A stretch of 64,000 nucleotides of DNA from Pseudomonas frederiksbergensis (GTDB lineage: Bacteria > Pseudomonadota > Gammaproteobacteria > Pseudomonadales > Pseudomonadaceae). This document shows positions 25,912 through 35,102 of the stretch, in pieces. The notes beneath the pieces are model-generated. The model was given only the letters and a program-made list of their open reading frames with translations, ran no database searches and was not told the origin of the DNA. Position numbers and translations under genes: made by a program. How positions within the stretch are numbered: position 1 is the stretch's first letter; each line of letters begins with the position of its first letter. The stretch lies in the NCBI RefSeq assembly GCF_000802155.2, contig NZ_JQGJ02000004.1, forward strand, positions 372,001-436,000, written 5' to 3'.

Positions 25912-27144
25912 TTAGGCTGTGCGACGCGCCCGCTCTTCTTCGCCCAGGCAAGCCGCTGCCGTGAACAAGACATCGGTAGACGAATTCAACGCGGTTTCAG
26001 CCGAATCCTGCAGCACCCCGATGATGAAGCCCACCGCGACCACTTGCATGGCGATTTCGCTAGGAATGCCAAACAGGCTGCACGCCAGCGGAATCAGCAA
26101 CAGCGACCCGCCCGCCACCCCGGAAGCACCGCAGGCGCAGACGGCGGCAACGACACTCAGCAGCACGGCCGTGGGAACGTCCACCACGATGCCCAGGGTG
26201 TGCACGGCGGCCAGCGTCAGGACCGTGATGGTGATAGCCGCGCCGGCCATGTTGATGGTCGCGCCCAGCGGGATCGAAACCGAGTAAGTATCCTCATGCA
26301 GGCCGAGGCGCTTGCTCAATTCCAGGTTTACCGGGATGTTCGCCGCGGAGCTGCGGGTGAAGAACGCGGTAATCCCGCTCTCGCGCAGGCAGGTAAACAC
26401 CAGCGGGTACGGGTTGCGACGCAGCTTCCAGAACACGATGAGCGGGTTGATCACCAGTGCCACGAACAACATGCAGCCGATCAATACGATCAGCAGGTGC
26501 AGATAGCCGAGCAGGGCGCTGAAGCCGGAAGTGGCGAGAGTCGAAGCCACCAGCCCGAAAATCCCCAGCGGGGCGAAGCGGATCACCAGGCGCACGATCA
26601 CGGTCACGCCATTGGACAAGTCCTCAAGGACGGTGCGCGTGGTTTGGCCGGCGTGGCGAATAGCGATGCCCATGCCGATGGCCCAGGCCAGGATGCCGAT
26701 GAAGTTACCGTTCATCAATGCACGGACGGGGTTGTCGACGACGCTCAGTGCCAGGCTTTGCAGCACTTCGCTGATGCCACCTGGCGCGGTGACCGCGACG
26801 TCCTGAGTGCTCAGCACCAGGCTGGAGGGGAACAACGTGCTGGCAATGACCGCAACCACGGCGGCCGCGAAGGTGCCCAGCAGGTAAAGGAACAGGATCG
26901 GCCGGATGTGGGTTTCCTGGCCGTGCTTATGGTTGGCGATCGAGGCCATGACCAGCACGAACACCAGGATTGGTGCCACCGCCTTCAGCGCGGATACGAA
27001 AACCTTGCCGATGAACTCAGTGGATTTCGCCAGGTCCGGCGCCAGCAATGCCAGGACGATACCGGCGATCAGGCCAATAATGATCTGCGTGACCAAGCCA
27101 GTGCTTTTGAGGCGGTGCAATAGAGAAGGGGAGACAGCTGTCAT
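25912..27144 (-). CDS. sstT: Sodium/serine-threonine symporter
   Basis: The 410-residue dicarboxylate/amino acid:cation symporter (DAACS) has eight hydrophobic helices plus re-entrant loops. It contains the serine-rich [11 protein letters not shown] hairpin and the [11 protein letters not shown] motif, with NTSTDV-like NSSTDVLF near the C-terminus. The pattern matches SstT rather than DctA or GltP. It should import serine and threonine with sodium. Confidence 0.92.
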   Translation of the reverse strand: MTAVSPSLLHRLKSTGLVTQIIIGLIAGIVLALLAPDLAKSTEFIGKVFVSALKAVAPILVFVLVMASIANHKHGQETHIRPILFLYLLGTFAAAVVAVIASTLFPSSLVLSTQDVAVTAPGGISEVLQSLALSVVDNPVRALMNGNFIGILAWAIGMGIAIRHAGQTTRTVLEDLSNGVTVIVRLVIRFAPLGIFGLVASTLATSGFSALLGYLHLLIVLIGCMLFVALVINPLIVFWKLRRNPYPLVFTCLRESGITAFFTRSSAANIPVNLELSKRLGLHEDTYSVSIPLGATINMAGAAITITVLTLAAVHTLGIVVDVPTAVLLSVVAAVCACGASGVAGGSLLLIPLACSLFGIPSEIAMQVVAVGFIIGVLQDSAETALNSSTDVLFTAAACLGEEERARRTA

Positions 27145-27276
27145 AACGGTATCTCTGATTTTTTATGTGTAACGGTCAGCCGAACGGGGCAACGAGCCGG
27201 CAGGCCACTTGGACGGGACCGAAAGAAGGTAGAGCGTTTGCAGGCCGCGGACTTTATCACAGCCCGACGAAAAATC

Positions 27277-27300
27277 TGACGGACCTGTGACGATCCGTCA
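27277..27300. promoter_or_regulatory. Inverted repeat upstream of the MFS gene
   Basis: TGACGGA and TCCGTCA form a perfect 7-bp inverted repeat with a 10-base spacer in the sstT/MFS divergent region. It is a possible operator; no regulator is assigned. Confidence 0.35.
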
Positions 27301-27423
27301 CCTGCATGTTTGAACACGTTTTGCTGACGGGGGCATTCTGGTAGGCTTTGTCCTATTCACTTTTTCATACTCTCCAGCGGGCCTTTGGCTATCGCTGGTG
27401 TCGTCGTTTTCTCGGAGTCTCCC

Positions 27424-28584
27424 ATGCTGTTGCCCATTTTCCTGTTGTCCGCCGCTGGTTTCACGGTGTTGACCACGGAATTCATCATCGTTGGCCTGCT
27501 GCCTTCCATCGCCCGCGACCTGCACGTCACCATCCCCCAGGCGGGGCTGCTGGTGACGTTGTTCGCGTTTACCGTCGCTGCGTTCGGGCCGTTCCTGACG
27601 GCCTGGTTCGCCCGGGTTGAACGTCGCAAATTGTTTATCAGCGTGCTGGTAATGTTCGGCCTGGCCAACACCCTGGCAGCATTGGCGCCCAACATCTGGG
27701 TCATGGCCGTCGCCCGGCTGATTCCCGCACTGGGCCTGCCGGTGTTCTGGGCGTTGGCCAGTGAAACAGCGGTGGACATCGTCGGGCCGCAATTCGCCGG
27801 GCGAGCGATCGCCCGGATCGGCTTCGGCATCGTCTGCGCCACTGTGTTCGGTATTCCGGTGGGTACGCTGATCAGCGATGCATTCGGCTGGCGAAGCGCT
27901 TTTGCAATCCTGGCGGTCATCGCATTCGCCAAGGCACTGCTGTTGTTTATCTACCTGCCGAAGACAGACCTGCACCAGCACCAGGTGAGCTTGCGCTCGC
28001 AATTCAAGATATTGCATAGCCCATTGATGCAAGGGCATGTGCTGTTGTCGATCCTGGTGTTCAGCGGCATGTTCACCGCCTACACCTACCTCGCCGATAT
28101 CCTTGAGCGCCTGGCCGGTTTCGACGGCACGCTTGTAGGCTGGTGCCTGATGGGCTTCGGCGCCGTGGGCTTGCTGGGCAATTCCCTGGGCGGTCGAGCG
28201 GTGGACCGGCACCCGTTGATCGCGTCGATGGTGTTCTGCCTGTTCATGATCGGCGGCATGGTCGCGCTGGTGCCGAGCATCCATTCGACCCTGGGGCTGG
28301 CTGCCGCGCTGGGCATTTGGGGGGTGACCCAGGCTGCACTGTTTTTGGTCAGCCATGTCCGGTTGATGAAGGCCGCGCCGCAAGCTCCGGCGTTTGCCGC
28401 GTCGCTGAATATCGCCGGTGCGAACCTGGGAATCGGCCTGGGCGCGATGGTAGGTGGGCGGGTCATCGACACCCTCGGGTTGGGCAAGGTCGGTTTCGCC
28501 GCGGCGGGGTTCATTCTGGTATCGATCCTGCTGGCGCTATTGCTGATGGCCTTCAAGCCACCTGCCGCCTGCATGCAGCGCTAG
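27424..28584 (+). CDS. MFS transporter, DHA1 type (AraJ/YdhP-like)
   Basis: The 386-residue protein has twelve predicted helices beginning directly at the N-terminus (MLLPIFLLSAAGFTVLTTEFIIVGLLP). TM1 has the conserved TTEF motif and the loop RVERRKL the MFS A motif. Probably an exporter of sugars or drugs. ATG 27424 is chosen for the GGAG upstream. Its end overlaps the convergent nhaR stop by four bases. Confidence 0.85.
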   Translation: MLLPIFLLSAAGFTVLTTEFIIVGLLPSIARDLHVTIPQAGLLVTLFAFTVAAFGPFLTAWFARVERRKLFISVLVMFGLANTLAALAPNIWVMAVARLIPALGLPVFWALASETAVDIVGPQFAGRAIARIGFGIVCATVFGIPVGTLISDAFGWRSAFAILAVIAFAKALLLFIYLPKTDLHQHQVSLRSQFKILHSPLMQGHVLLSILVFSGMFTAYTYLADILERLAGFDGTLVGWCLMGFGAVGLLGNSLGGRAVDRHPLIASMVFCLFMIGGMVALVPSIHSTLGLAAALGIWGVTQAALFLVSHVRLMKAAPQAPAFAASLNIAGANLGIGLGAMVGGRVIDTLGLGKVGFAAAGFILVSILLALLLMAFKPPAACMQR

Positions 28585-29477
28585 ACGCTGAACAGTTCGC
28601 GCCGCGCCCCTTCGGCGATCGCGACGATGCCCGGATGGCTGACCTTGCGCTCGACCGAAATAGCGTAGAACGACTCGCTCACGGCATCGGTCTGGCCGAT
28701 CACCTGCACGCCGTATTGCTGCTTGACCTCCTCGGCGATCACGCTGGGACCGATGAAGATCCCGCTGCCTGATTGGCCAAATGCCTGCATCAGCGCGCTG
28801 TCATCGAATTCACCGACGATGCGTGGCTGGATTTGTTGTTCGGCGAACCAGCGTTGCAGTCGGCTGCGCACGACCGTCTCCGGTCCGGGGATCAGGAGCG
28901 GGGCGTCATGCAGGCCGTGGGGGAAATCCTGTCCATGACGGTCGGCCAGCGCCGGGGTGGCAAAAAAACTGATCCCGCATTCCCCCAATTTCTGACTGTA
29001 GCCCTTGATGTCCAAATGGCTTGGCATCGGGCTGTCGGATATCACCAGGTCCAGGCGCTGGATAGCCAGGTCCGCCAACAGGCGTTCGAGCTTGTCTTCG
29101 CGACAGGTGATGCGCAGCGGCTCGCTCAATTCCATGGTCGGCGCCAGCAGTCGATAAACGATGGACTTGGGGACGACATCCGCCACCCCAACCCGGAACA
29201 GCGTTTGCTGCTCGTTGGGCTGTGCCCGCAGCATCAGCTCCAACTCACCGCCCAGTTGGAACATGTGCTCGGCGTAAGGCAACGTCTGGCGGCCGGCCTC
29301 GGTCAGTTCCAATTGGCGTCCGACTCGGCGGAACAGCTTGATGTTGTAGGTTTGTTCGAACAGTGAAATCTGTCCGCTGATGGTTTGCGGGGTCAGGTTC
29401 AGTTGCTCGCAGGCCCGTACGATGCTGCCGGTTTTCGCCACCACCCAGAAATAATGCAGCTGTCGATAATTGAGCAT
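28581..29477 (-). CDS. nhaR: NhaR-type LysR regulator
   Basis: The 298-residue LysR protein starts MLNYRQLHYFWVVAKTGSI and matches the NhaR group, which activates sodium/proton antiport and osmotic genes in response to Na+. The helix-turn-helix is SIVRACEQLNLTPQTISGQI. The frame is open 76 codons further upstream, but homologues start at this ATG. No nhaA is adjacent, so the target is elsewhere; the neighbouring MFS is only a candidate. Confidence 0.88.
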   Translation of the reverse strand: MLNYRQLHYFWVVAKTGSIVRACEQLNLTPQTISGQISLFEQTYNIKLFRRVGRQLELTEAGRQTLPYAEHMFQLGGELELMLRAQPNEQQTLFRVGVADVVPKSIVYRLLAPTMELSEPLRITCREDKLERLLADLAIQRLDLVISDSPMPSHLDIKGYSQKLGECGISFFATPALADRHGQDFPHGLHDAPLLIPGPETVVRSRLQRWFAEQQIQPRIVGEFDDSALMQAFGQSGSGIFIGPSVIAEEVKQQYGVQVIGQTDAVSESFYAISVERKVSHPGIVAIAEGARRELFSV

Positions 29478-29612
29478 GGCGTGCACCGCTTCGTAAAAAC
29501 CGAAGTATAGCCGCTGAAAATACGAATTTTCCTGAAGTATGTGCGCCTCTAGAATCTCGGGCCATCGGTGAGCCATCTTCGGGCTCCGTCTATTCCCTGA
29601 GAGGCATTGCGC

Positions 29613-29876
29613 ATGAAGTACAAATACGTGGGGCTTGCAGCCTTGCTCGCGTTTTCCACGACAGCCCTGGTGGGCTGCGAACAAGCGGAAAAAAGTGCTC
29701 AGCAACTGGCCGAGCAGTTAAAGGAGCAAGCGGTCGAAACGGCCAAGCAAGCCATCGATGATACGCACAAGGCGGCCGAACAAGCCTTCAGCGAGGCCAC
29801 GGGTGGACTGATCAGTCCCAAGAAAGAGCCTGAGAAAGACACAGAAGAATCCCAATCCCCCACCAAGACCATTTAA
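29613..29876 (+). CDS. Small lipoprotein, Ala/Glu-rich helix
   Basis: An 87-residue protein with a lipobox LVGC (cysteine about residue 22) and a mature part that is one long charged helix (EKSAQQLAEQLKEQAVETAKQAIDD) with an acidic tail. It is probably anchored to the outer membrane. It is 28 bp upstream of the TerC gene and probably in the same transcript. Function unknown. Confidence 0.78.
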   Translation: MKYKYVGLAALLAFSTTALVGCEQAEKSAQQLAEQLKEQAVETAKQAIDDTHKAAEQAFSEATGGLISPKKEPEKDTEESQSPTKTI

Positions 29877-29904
29877 CCCCGTCATATCGAGTCAGGACTG
29901 ACCC

Positions 29905-30654
29905 ATGGATTACTTGTTACAGCTCGCCGCCAGCCCCACCGCCTGGATTGCCTTGGCAACCCTGGTCGTCATGGAAATCGTACTTGGCATCGATAACCTG
30001 ATCTTTATTTCGATCTTGACCAACAAGTTGCCCGAGCAACACCGTGCCAAGGCGCGGCGGATCGGTATCGGCATGGCGTTGATCCTGCGCCTGGGCCTGC
30101 TGAGCACCATCGCCTTCATCGTCCAATTGACGGAGCCTGTCATCGAAATTCTCGGCCAGGCGTTTTCCTGGAAGGACATGATCCTGATCGCCGGTGGCCT
30201 GTTCCTGTTGTGGAAGGCGACCACCGAGATCCATCACAGCATGGACCCGGCGCCCGATGATCCGAAGTCGGCCACTTCTGGCGTCACCCTGGGGTTTGCC
30301 GCCGCGATCGGTCAGATCCTCATGCTTGACCTGGTGTTTTCCATCGACAGCATCATCACGGCGGTGGGCATGACCGAGCACTTGCCGATCATGATTATTG
30401 CGGTAGTGGTTTCGGTACTGGTGATGCTGCTAGCCGCCGAGCCGCTGGCGAAATTCATCAACGACAACCCCACCGTGGTCATGTTGGCCCTGGGCTTCCT
30501 GATCATGATCGGCATGACGCTGATCGCCGAAGGTTTTGGTGCCCATGTGCCGAAGGGCTATATCTACGCGGCCATGGCCTTCTCGGCGGCTATCGAAGTG
30601 CTGAACATGCTGTCCCGTCGCGCCAAGCAGAAGGCCTTGGTCGACGAAGCCTGA
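29905..30654 (+). CDS. TerC-family integral membrane protein
   Basis: The 249-residue protein has seven hydrophobic helices and the TerC acidic motifs [12 protein letters not shown] (TM1) and [12 protein letters not shown] (mid-protein). Relatives of this YgdQ/YkoY type export manganese or metallate co-secreted proteins. The 28-bp upstream gap leaves no room for the yybP-ykoY riboswitch often found before manganese exporters. A strong terminator follows. Confidence 0.9.
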   Translation: MDYLLQLAASPTAWIALATLVVMEIVLGIDNLIFISILTNKLPEQHRAKARRIGIGMALILRLGLLSTIAFIVQLTEPVIEILGQAFSWKDMILIAGGLFLLWKATTEIHHSMDPAPDDPKSATSGVTLGFAAAIGQILMLDLVFSIDSIITAVGMTEHLPIMIIAVVVSVLVMLLAAEPLAKFINDNPTVVMLALGFLIMIGMTLIAEGFGAHVPKGYIYAAMAFSAAIEVLNMLSRRAKQKALVDEA

Positions 30655-30666
30655 TCCAAGGCAGAC

Positions 30667-30703
30667 AAAAGCCGCCCGGGTTGAACGCCCGGGCGGCTTT
30701 TTC
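30667..30703. terminator. Bidirectional terminator after terC-family gene
   Basis: A 10-bp GC-rich stem (GCCGCCCGGG with CCCGGGCGGC) is flanked by A4 and T5. It serves the TerC gene and the convergent small membrane ORF. Confidence 0.88.
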
Positions 30704-30717
30704 ATGGCATTGGAAAC

Positions 30718-30882
30718 CTAGTGCGCGGTGGCGGGGCGCCTGGAAGATTTCGAGGTGTGCTGCGCTTCCGGCCTTGGGGCGGGATGGTGACGGCGGGCGA
30801 TCCGCAGCACGCCCCACAACATGGCCGCCGCTACGCTCAGCCAGCCGAATACCAGCATCACAATAGTCGTCATCAGGCTCAT
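30718..30882 (-). CDS. Small single-span membrane protein (54 aa)
   Basis: This minus-strand ORF starts at ATG 30882 behind a near-consensus ribosome binding site (GAAGGAGG, six bases before). It encodes an N-terminal transmembrane helix (about 5-25, TTIVMLVFGWLSVAAAMLWG) followed by a basic, Pro/Ser-rich tail (RIARRHH... RRPATAH). Positive charge after the helix predicts N-out/C-in or a cytoplasmic tail. It is isolated between a terminator and the next promoter. Function unknown. Confidence 0.75.
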   Translation of the reverse strand: MSLMTTIVMLVFGWLSVAAAMLWGVLRIARRHHPAPRPEAQHTSKSSRRPATAH

Positions 30883-31107
30883 CTGTGCCTCCTTCTGCCC
30901 GGAACCGGGCTATGCACTCACTACAATGGACAGTCTAGTCGCTCAAGTGTTACCGGCAGTCGATCCCTGGCGTTAGCAACGGATCGGTTGGTTCTATCGC
31001 GGTGCCGAAACTGTCGCTTATGGCTATACCCAGGCCGGCGCGCGACTTATGATCGTCGGCCCAAGCCCGGCCTTGACGCCGGGGCTGTCTGAATAAAGAG
31101 AGTCATC

Positions 31108-31785
31108 ATGTCGTCGGTAATTTCATCTTTTCGATCACTGGTAGTGGCAATGGTGTGTCTCGCCGCCCTGGCGGGTTGCGCGGGAAGCGTATCGCCGCAG
31201 ATCAAGCGTCTGCCTGAACGGGTCGAGCTCAACAGCGTGCCGTTCTTCCGTGGCGAAATGTTCCAGGGCGCGCCGCAATCCCTGGCGGCCTTGTTGACGC
31301 TGCAAGGCACCGTGATTACCCCAGGGCTGTTGGAAAAACCATTGCACCTGCCCGGCGGCGAGGCCCGTTTGCAGCAGAATCTGCAAACCCTGGCGCGTGA
31401 ATATGGGCTGGTGGTGTATCCCCTCGACGGAGAGCTAGGTGCATTGCTCGAACAGGTGGCCGCCGGTTACCCGGTGTTGCTGCGCTATACCGAGGGCTCG
31501 GCGTTCTGGACTGAGCCGCGCTACGCGATCCTTGCCGGTTATAACCGACAGAAGCGCACGGTGCTGCTGCGCTCGGGCATGAATCGCCGTTCCTTGATGA
31601 GTTTCAGTACATTCGAGTCGGCTTTCAAAGGCGCTGGCGGTTGGGCGGTATTGATCCAGCAGCCTGGGCAACTGCCGGCCAATGTCGATTCGCAGCGCTG
31701 GTTGAAAGCCGCCGATGAATTGGCCGGGGCAGGGCAGGAACAGGCGGCAGCGCGTGCCACCAAGGCGTTGGGTGCCGCCCGCTGA
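31108..31785 (+). CDS. Lipoprotein with degenerate C39-like peptidase domain
   Basis: The 225-residue protein has lipobox LAGC (C24). The following domain aligns by eye with C39-like peptidases: VPFF plus a segment where active members read QCGP, here FQGAP, so glycine 54 replaces the catalytic cysteine. Later, where active members have HYAVVxGYD, this one has RYAILAGYN, so the histidine is arginine 138. Both catalytic positions appear lost, implying a binding or scaffold role in the envelope. RSG and MSFSTFE motifs of the family remain. Confidence 0.75.
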   Translation: MSSVISSFRSLVVAMVCLAALAGCAGSVSPQIKRLPERVELNSVPFFRGEMFQGAPQSLAALLTLQGTVITPGLLEKPLHLPGGEARLQQNLQTLAREYGLVVYPLDGELGALLEQVAAGYPVLLRYTEGSAFWTEPRYAILAGYNRQKRTVLLRSGMNRRSLMSFSTFESAFKGAGGWAVLIQQPGQLPANVDSQRWLKAADELAGAGQEQAAARATKALGAAR

Positions 31786-31885
31786 GTGCCGGCCCCGTTC
31801 GTCACCTGCCGGGCACGACTCGGCATGCCTCGCGTTCTTACCGTCAGGGCCCGGAGTCTCCGGGCCATGATTCGAGGAGGCAGCT

Positions 31886-32089
31886 ATGGCACAGTCGAAA
31901 ACACCTTCGGGACCGCATTCTTCCGAACATTCATCCGGCGACGATGATCTGGGATTCGATCCCGACTCCCCGGACCTCGACGACCCTCAAGTCGACCCGA
32001 TAGGGCCGGCCAAGGCGCCCCGGGACGAGAAGGACCAGGATCCGCCTTCTTCCAGGCCTTATGACCCGCTGGGTGATTTGAAGCCCTGA
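31886..32089 (+). CDS. Small acidic hydrophilic protein
   Basis: A 67-residue protein starting at ATG 31886 after a good ribosome binding site (CGAGGAGG). It is rich in Asp, Pro and Ser and probably disordered (GDDDLGFDPDSPDLDDPQVD; C-terminus DPLGDLKP). There is no signal peptide. It is followed by a terminator, which supports expression as a separate unit. Family not recognised. Confidence 0.65.
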   Translation: MAQSKTPSGPHSSEHSSGDDDLGFDPDSPDLDDPQVDPIGPAKAPRDEKDQDPPSSRPYDPLGDLKP

Positions 32090-32093
32090 ATGC

Positions 32094-32122
32094 AAATAGC
32101 CCCGACGAGTCGGGGCTATTTC
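32094..32122. terminator. Rho-independent terminator
   Basis: A 12-bp stem (AAATAGCCCCGA with its complement) closes a four-base loop, symmetrical A/T runs making it bidirectional between the acidic-protein gene and pbpG. Confidence 0.88.
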
Positions 32123-32142
32123 ATTTGCTGGCCTGTCCCGTC

Positions 32143-33081
32143 CTATTTGGACGCTTCCACCACACCGCTCTGGCGACTCTTGAGATTCTTCGCGGCCTTG
32201 TACTGCAAGGCCACGGCCGGGACGCTGGCGCTTTTGCCTGTCTCGACCCAGCTACGGATGCGGCTTGCATCGGCGAAGTGAGTGTATTTGCCAAACGCGT
32301 CGAGAATGACCAGTGCCATCGGACGATTGCCCATCTTGGTCACCAATACGAGGCAGTGACCCGCCTGGTTGGTGAAACCGGTCTTGGTCAATTGAATATC
32401 CCAGTTGGCCTTGTGAACCAGATGATCGGTGTTGCGAAAGCCCAGGCTATACACCGGTTTGCGGAACGTTACGGTCTTTTCCTTGGTGGTGCTCAGTTCA
32501 CTTAGCAAAGGGTATTTGCGGGCGGCGATCAGCAGTTTCGTCAGGTCCCGGGCGGTCGACACGTTGTGGATGGACAGGCCGGTGGGTTCGACATAATGGG
32601 TGCTGGTCATGCCCAGGGCCTTGGCCTTGGCGTTCATCGCTGCAATGAATGCCGCGTAACCACCCGGGTAATGGTGGGCAAGGCTTGCAGCGGCGCGGTT
32701 TTCCGAAGACATCAGTGCAATCAGCAGCGTATCCCGGCGCGACAGTTCGCTGTTGAGCTTGACCCGGGAATACACGCCTTTCATTTCTGGCGTGTTGGCG
32801 ATGGTCATGGAGATGTATTCATCCAGGTTCTGCTTGGCATCCAACACGATCAGGCCAGTCATCAACTTGGTCACCGACGCGATCGGCACCACGACGTCGG
32901 GATTGCTCGAATACACCACTTTGTCGCTCTGCAGGTCCAACAGGATGGCGCTGCCGGAAGCGACTTGCAGTTTCGACGTGTCCCTTGGGGCCGCAATGGT
33001 TTCCTGCGCGATGACGTTTTGCGTGATGAAAGGACCTGTGAAAGCAAAAAACAGGCTGATGATCGAAAGACGGATTTTCAC
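32143..33081 (-). CDS. pbpG: D-alanyl-D-alanine endopeptidase (PBP7)
   Basis: The 312-residue periplasmic penicillin-binding protein has a signal peptide (cleavage near VIA-QE, residue 26) and the three active-site motifs SVTK (69-72), SEN (126-128) and KTG (233-235). It cleaves peptidoglycan cross-links. I place the start at GTG 33081 because it gives a proper signal sequence; the longer ATG form adds 38 non-conserved residues. Confidence 0.9.
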   Translation of the reverse strand: MKIRLSIISLFFAFTGPFITQNVIAQETIAAPRDTSKLQVASGSAILLDLQSDKVVYSSNPDVVVPIASVTKLMTGLIVLDAKQNLDEYISMTIANTPEMKGVYSRVKLNSELSRRDTLLIALMSSENRAAASLAHHYPGGYAAFIAAMNAKAKALGMTSTHYVEPTGLSIHNVSTARDLTKLLIAARKYPLLSELSTTKEKTVTFRKPVYSLGFRNTDHLVHKANWDIQLTKTGFTNQAGHCLVLVTKMGNRPMALVILDAFGKYTHFADASRIRSWVETGKSASVPAVALQYKAAKNLKSRQSGVVEASK

Positions 33082-33408
33082 GCGAGTAGACTCGATAGAG
33101 TTAAGAGTGCTCGTTGAGCAGTGGCTTGTTGAAAAACCGCCGCATTTTATGAGTATGGGTGAAGATGGCGCTATATGCCGGTGCCACCAGGACACTTGAA
33201 TAAATAAAGTTTAATGGAAGGCTGATTCTGGGGAATTGAATCTGAAAAAAATGTAGTTCGAGCGCGCGAGTCTGATCAAAGCGCCGGCCCCTGAACTACC
33301 TGTGGGAGCGAGCGCGCACGCGATAGGGGCGTGTCAGTCAACGGATATGTTGGCTGGTGTCCGCTATCGCGAGCACGCTCGCTCCCACAGGTTGGGTTGG
33401 GGCTGCTG
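33082..33408. other. Intergenic region pbpG-folD
   Basis: About 330 bases containing the pbpG promoter region (AT-rich 33190-33260, no clear boxes identified) and, at its folD end, a pair of inverted REP elements listed separately. No gene is seen. Confidence 0.5.
33299..33392. repeat. Paired inverted REP elements (REPIN-like)
   Basis: CCTGTGGGAGCGAGCG at 33299-33314 is repeated in inverted orientation at 33376-33391, the two arms also sharing the GCGATAG boundary. About 95 bases overall, between the ends of folD and the pbpG promoter. This is the structure of REP doublets mobilised by RAYT transposases. Confidence 0.8.
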
Positions 33409-34263
33409 TCAGCTATGCAGCGTCTCGGCCGCGTACAGCGTGTTCTCCAGCAGGCAGGCGCGAGTCATCGGGCCAACGCCGCCAGGCACCGGAGTGATCC
33501 AGCCGGCGCGGGGCAGGGCGGTCTCATACACCACGTCGCCGACCAGCTTGCCGTCGTCCTGGCGGTTGATGCCCACGTCGATGACGATGGCGCCTTCCTT
33601 GATCCATTCGCCCTTGACCAGGCCAGGCTTGCCGGCGGCAACCACCACCAGGTCGGCCCGGCCGACGTGGCCAGCCAGATCCTTGGTGAAACGGTGGGTT
33701 ACGGTGACGGTGCAGCCGGCCAACAGAAGTTCCATGGCCATTGGACGCCCAACGATATTGGAGGCGCCAACTACCACGGCGTCGAGCCCGTAAAGGTCCA
33801 CACCGGTGCTTTCCAGCAAGGTCATGATGCCCTTGGGTGTGCACGGGCGCAGCAGTGGAATGCGCTGGGCGAGGCGGCCGACGTTATAAGGGTGGAAACC
33901 ATCGACGTCTTTGTCGGGGCGGATGCGCTCCAGCAGCTTCGAAGCATCCAGGTGTTCAGGGAGGGGCAGCTGGAGAAGGACGCCATCGATGTTTGGATCA
34001 TCGTTGAGGCGGTCGATCAGATCGGCCAGCGCTTGCTGAGTGGTTTCGGAAGGCAGGTCGTAGGCCTGGGAAAGGAAGCCGACCTCTTCACAGTCTTTAC
34101 GCTTGTGCGAGACATAAACCTGAGAGGCAGGATCGCTGCCGACCAGGATCACCGCAAGGCCGGGCGTACGCAGGCCTTGCTGGCGGCGCTCGGTGACTCG
34201 TTGGGCGATCTGCTGGCGCAGGCTGGCGGCGATCGATTTGCCGTCGATAAGTTGTGCAGTCAT
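33409..34263 (-). CDS. folD: Methylenetetrahydrofolate dehydrogenase/cyclohydrolase
   Basis: The 284-residue bifunctional enzyme interconverts 5,10-methylene-, 5,10-methenyl- and 10-formyl-tetrahydrofolate with NADP. The catalytic YxxxK motif is Y50/K54 (YVSHKRKDC). The motifs LLQLPLP, DVDGFHP, the nucleotide-binding [11 protein letters not shown] and [10 protein letters not shown] are all present. It reads away from the tRNA cluster. Confidence 0.96.
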   Translation of the reverse strand: MTAQLIDGKSIAASLRQQIAQRVTERRQQGLRTPGLAVILVGSDPASQVYVSHKRKDCEEVGFLSQAYDLPSETTQQALADLIDRLNDDPNIDGVLLQLPLPEHLDASKLLERIRPDKDVDGFHPYNVGRLAQRIPLLRPCTPKGIMTLLESTGVDLYGLDAVVVGASNIVGRPMAMELLLAGCTVTVTHRFTKDLAGHVGRADLVVVAAGKPGLVKGEWIKEGAIVIDVGINRQDDGKLVGDVVYETALPRAGWITPVPGGVGPMTRACLLENTLYAAETLHS

Positions 34264-34393
34264 TGCGCGTGGTTAACCATCGAGAGGGGAAAAAAAGAGA
34301 GCGCATTCTCGCATGCCGAGGCGTGAGGGCAAAGGCGCTTGGTCTGTAAATTCCCCTAACCCCTTTAATTAAATGAATTTTTTTAAAAAAGAG

Positions 34394-34420
34394 TTGACGA
34401 CCTATCGGGCCGTCTATAAC
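34394..34420 (+). promoter_or_regulatory. Probable promoter of the tRNA cluster
   Basis: TTGACG (34394-34399) and TATAAC (34415-34420) form sigma-70-like boxes, 15-16 bases apart, about 120 bases before tRNA-Arg. The upstream A/T-rich run resembles an UP element. The short spacer lowers confidence. Confidence 0.6.
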
Positions 34421-34543
34421 ATTCGTCGCACTTGTCGGGCACAGCCTAGCACTGGTTAAGAAGGTGGAGCAGAGTTGGTTGTTTAAACTCGGTGAAGCTG
34501 AAAGCACTTAGTTTGTAATCGTCCAAGAATACAGATTAAAAAG

Positions 34544-34620
34544 GCGCCCGTAGCTCAGCTGGATAGAGCATCCGCCTTCTAAGCGGATGGTCGCAGGTTC
34601 GAGTCCTGCCGGGTGCGCCA
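34544..34620 (+). tRNA. tRNA-Arg (anticodon TCT)
   Basis: A 77-base cloverleaf: the acceptor stem GCGCCCG pairs with CGGGTGC (one G-U), the anticodon loop carries TCT, T-loop GGTTCGAGTCC is present and CCA is encoded. First gene of a three-tRNA cluster. Confidence 0.97.
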
Positions 34621-34660
34621 TTAGGCAGCTTTGGCACAAGTAAGGCAACAAGGCAATATG

Positions 34661-34736
34661 GTGGGCGTAGCTCAGTTGGTAGAGCACGGGATTGTGACTC
34701 CCGTTGTCGTGGGTTCGATCCCCATCGTCCACCCCA
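34661..34736 (+). tRNA. tRNA-His (anticodon GTG)
   Basis: A 76-base cloverleaf with GTGGGCG/CGTCCAC acceptor stem, anticodon GTG, CCA encoded. A G immediately precedes the acceptor and faces discriminator C, as expected for the G-1 of tRNA-His. Confidence 0.97.
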
Positions 34737-34744
34737 TATTCTAG

Positions 34745-34776
34745 AAAGGCGCCAGATTTAACGGTCTGGTGCCTTT
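34745..34776 (+). other. Hairpin between tRNA-His and tRNA-Leu
   Basis: AAAGGCGCCAGA pairs with TCTGGTGCCTTT across a short loop. It may be a processing signal or a partial terminator that lowers tRNA-Leu relative to the two upstream tRNAs. Confidence 0.55.
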
Positions 34777-34794
34777 GCTTTAAAAGCTTGATAC

Positions 34795-34879
34795 GCGGAT
34801 GTGGTGGAATTGGTAGACACACTGGATTTAGGTTCCAGCGCCGCAAGGTGTGAGAGTTCGAGTCTCTCCGTCCGCACCA
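34795..34879 (+). tRNA. tRNA-Leu (anticodon TAG)
   Basis: An 85-base class II tRNA with GCGGATG/CGTCCGC acceptor stem, anticodon TAG reading CUA-type codons, a long variable arm and encoded CCA. Last gene of the cluster. Confidence 0.97.
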
Positions 34880-34905
34880 TACAAGTCGCTATTTAATTAG
34901 CAGAG

Positions 34906-34940
34906 AACGGCGCAGAACCTGAAAAGGGCTGCGCCGTTTT
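34906..34940 (+). terminator. Terminator of the tRNA cluster
   Basis: AACGGCGCAG pairs with CTGCGCCGTT and is followed by T residues, 26 bases after the tRNA-Leu CCA. Confidence 0.85.
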
Positions 34941-35084
34941 CGTTTCCAGCGGTTTTGGCTTTGCTGTTCGGCGCCATTTCGGAATGAGGTGCAGTGGTTG
35001 ATTCGTCGCGAATTTGTTTCGTGATGATGCGTGATGCGTCCGTTGGTCTCTTGTGGGACCGGAAAATGTGTGACCGGACAAATC

Positions 35085-35102
35085 GCTTCTATATATAGAA
35101 GC
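35085..35102. promoter_or_regulatory. 18-bp perfect palindrome upstream of tig
   Basis: GCTTCTATATATAGAAGC is self-complementary over its whole length. It lies about 200 bases before the tig start and outside the core promoter. It may be a protein site or a hairpin; function unknown. Confidence 0.4.

Noticed and set aside
25864..27123. 419-codon plus-strand ORF opposite sstT
   Set aside because: His/Gln-rich antisense translation of a membrane transporter gene, not protein-like.
29877..29904. yybP-ykoY manganese riboswitch before the TerC gene
   Set aside because: Only 28 bases separate it from the lipoprotein gene, too short for the aptamer.
34544..34879. tRNA cluster as an integration site for a mobile island
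   Set aside because: No integrase, direct repeat of the tRNA 3' end or foreign genes are found on either side.
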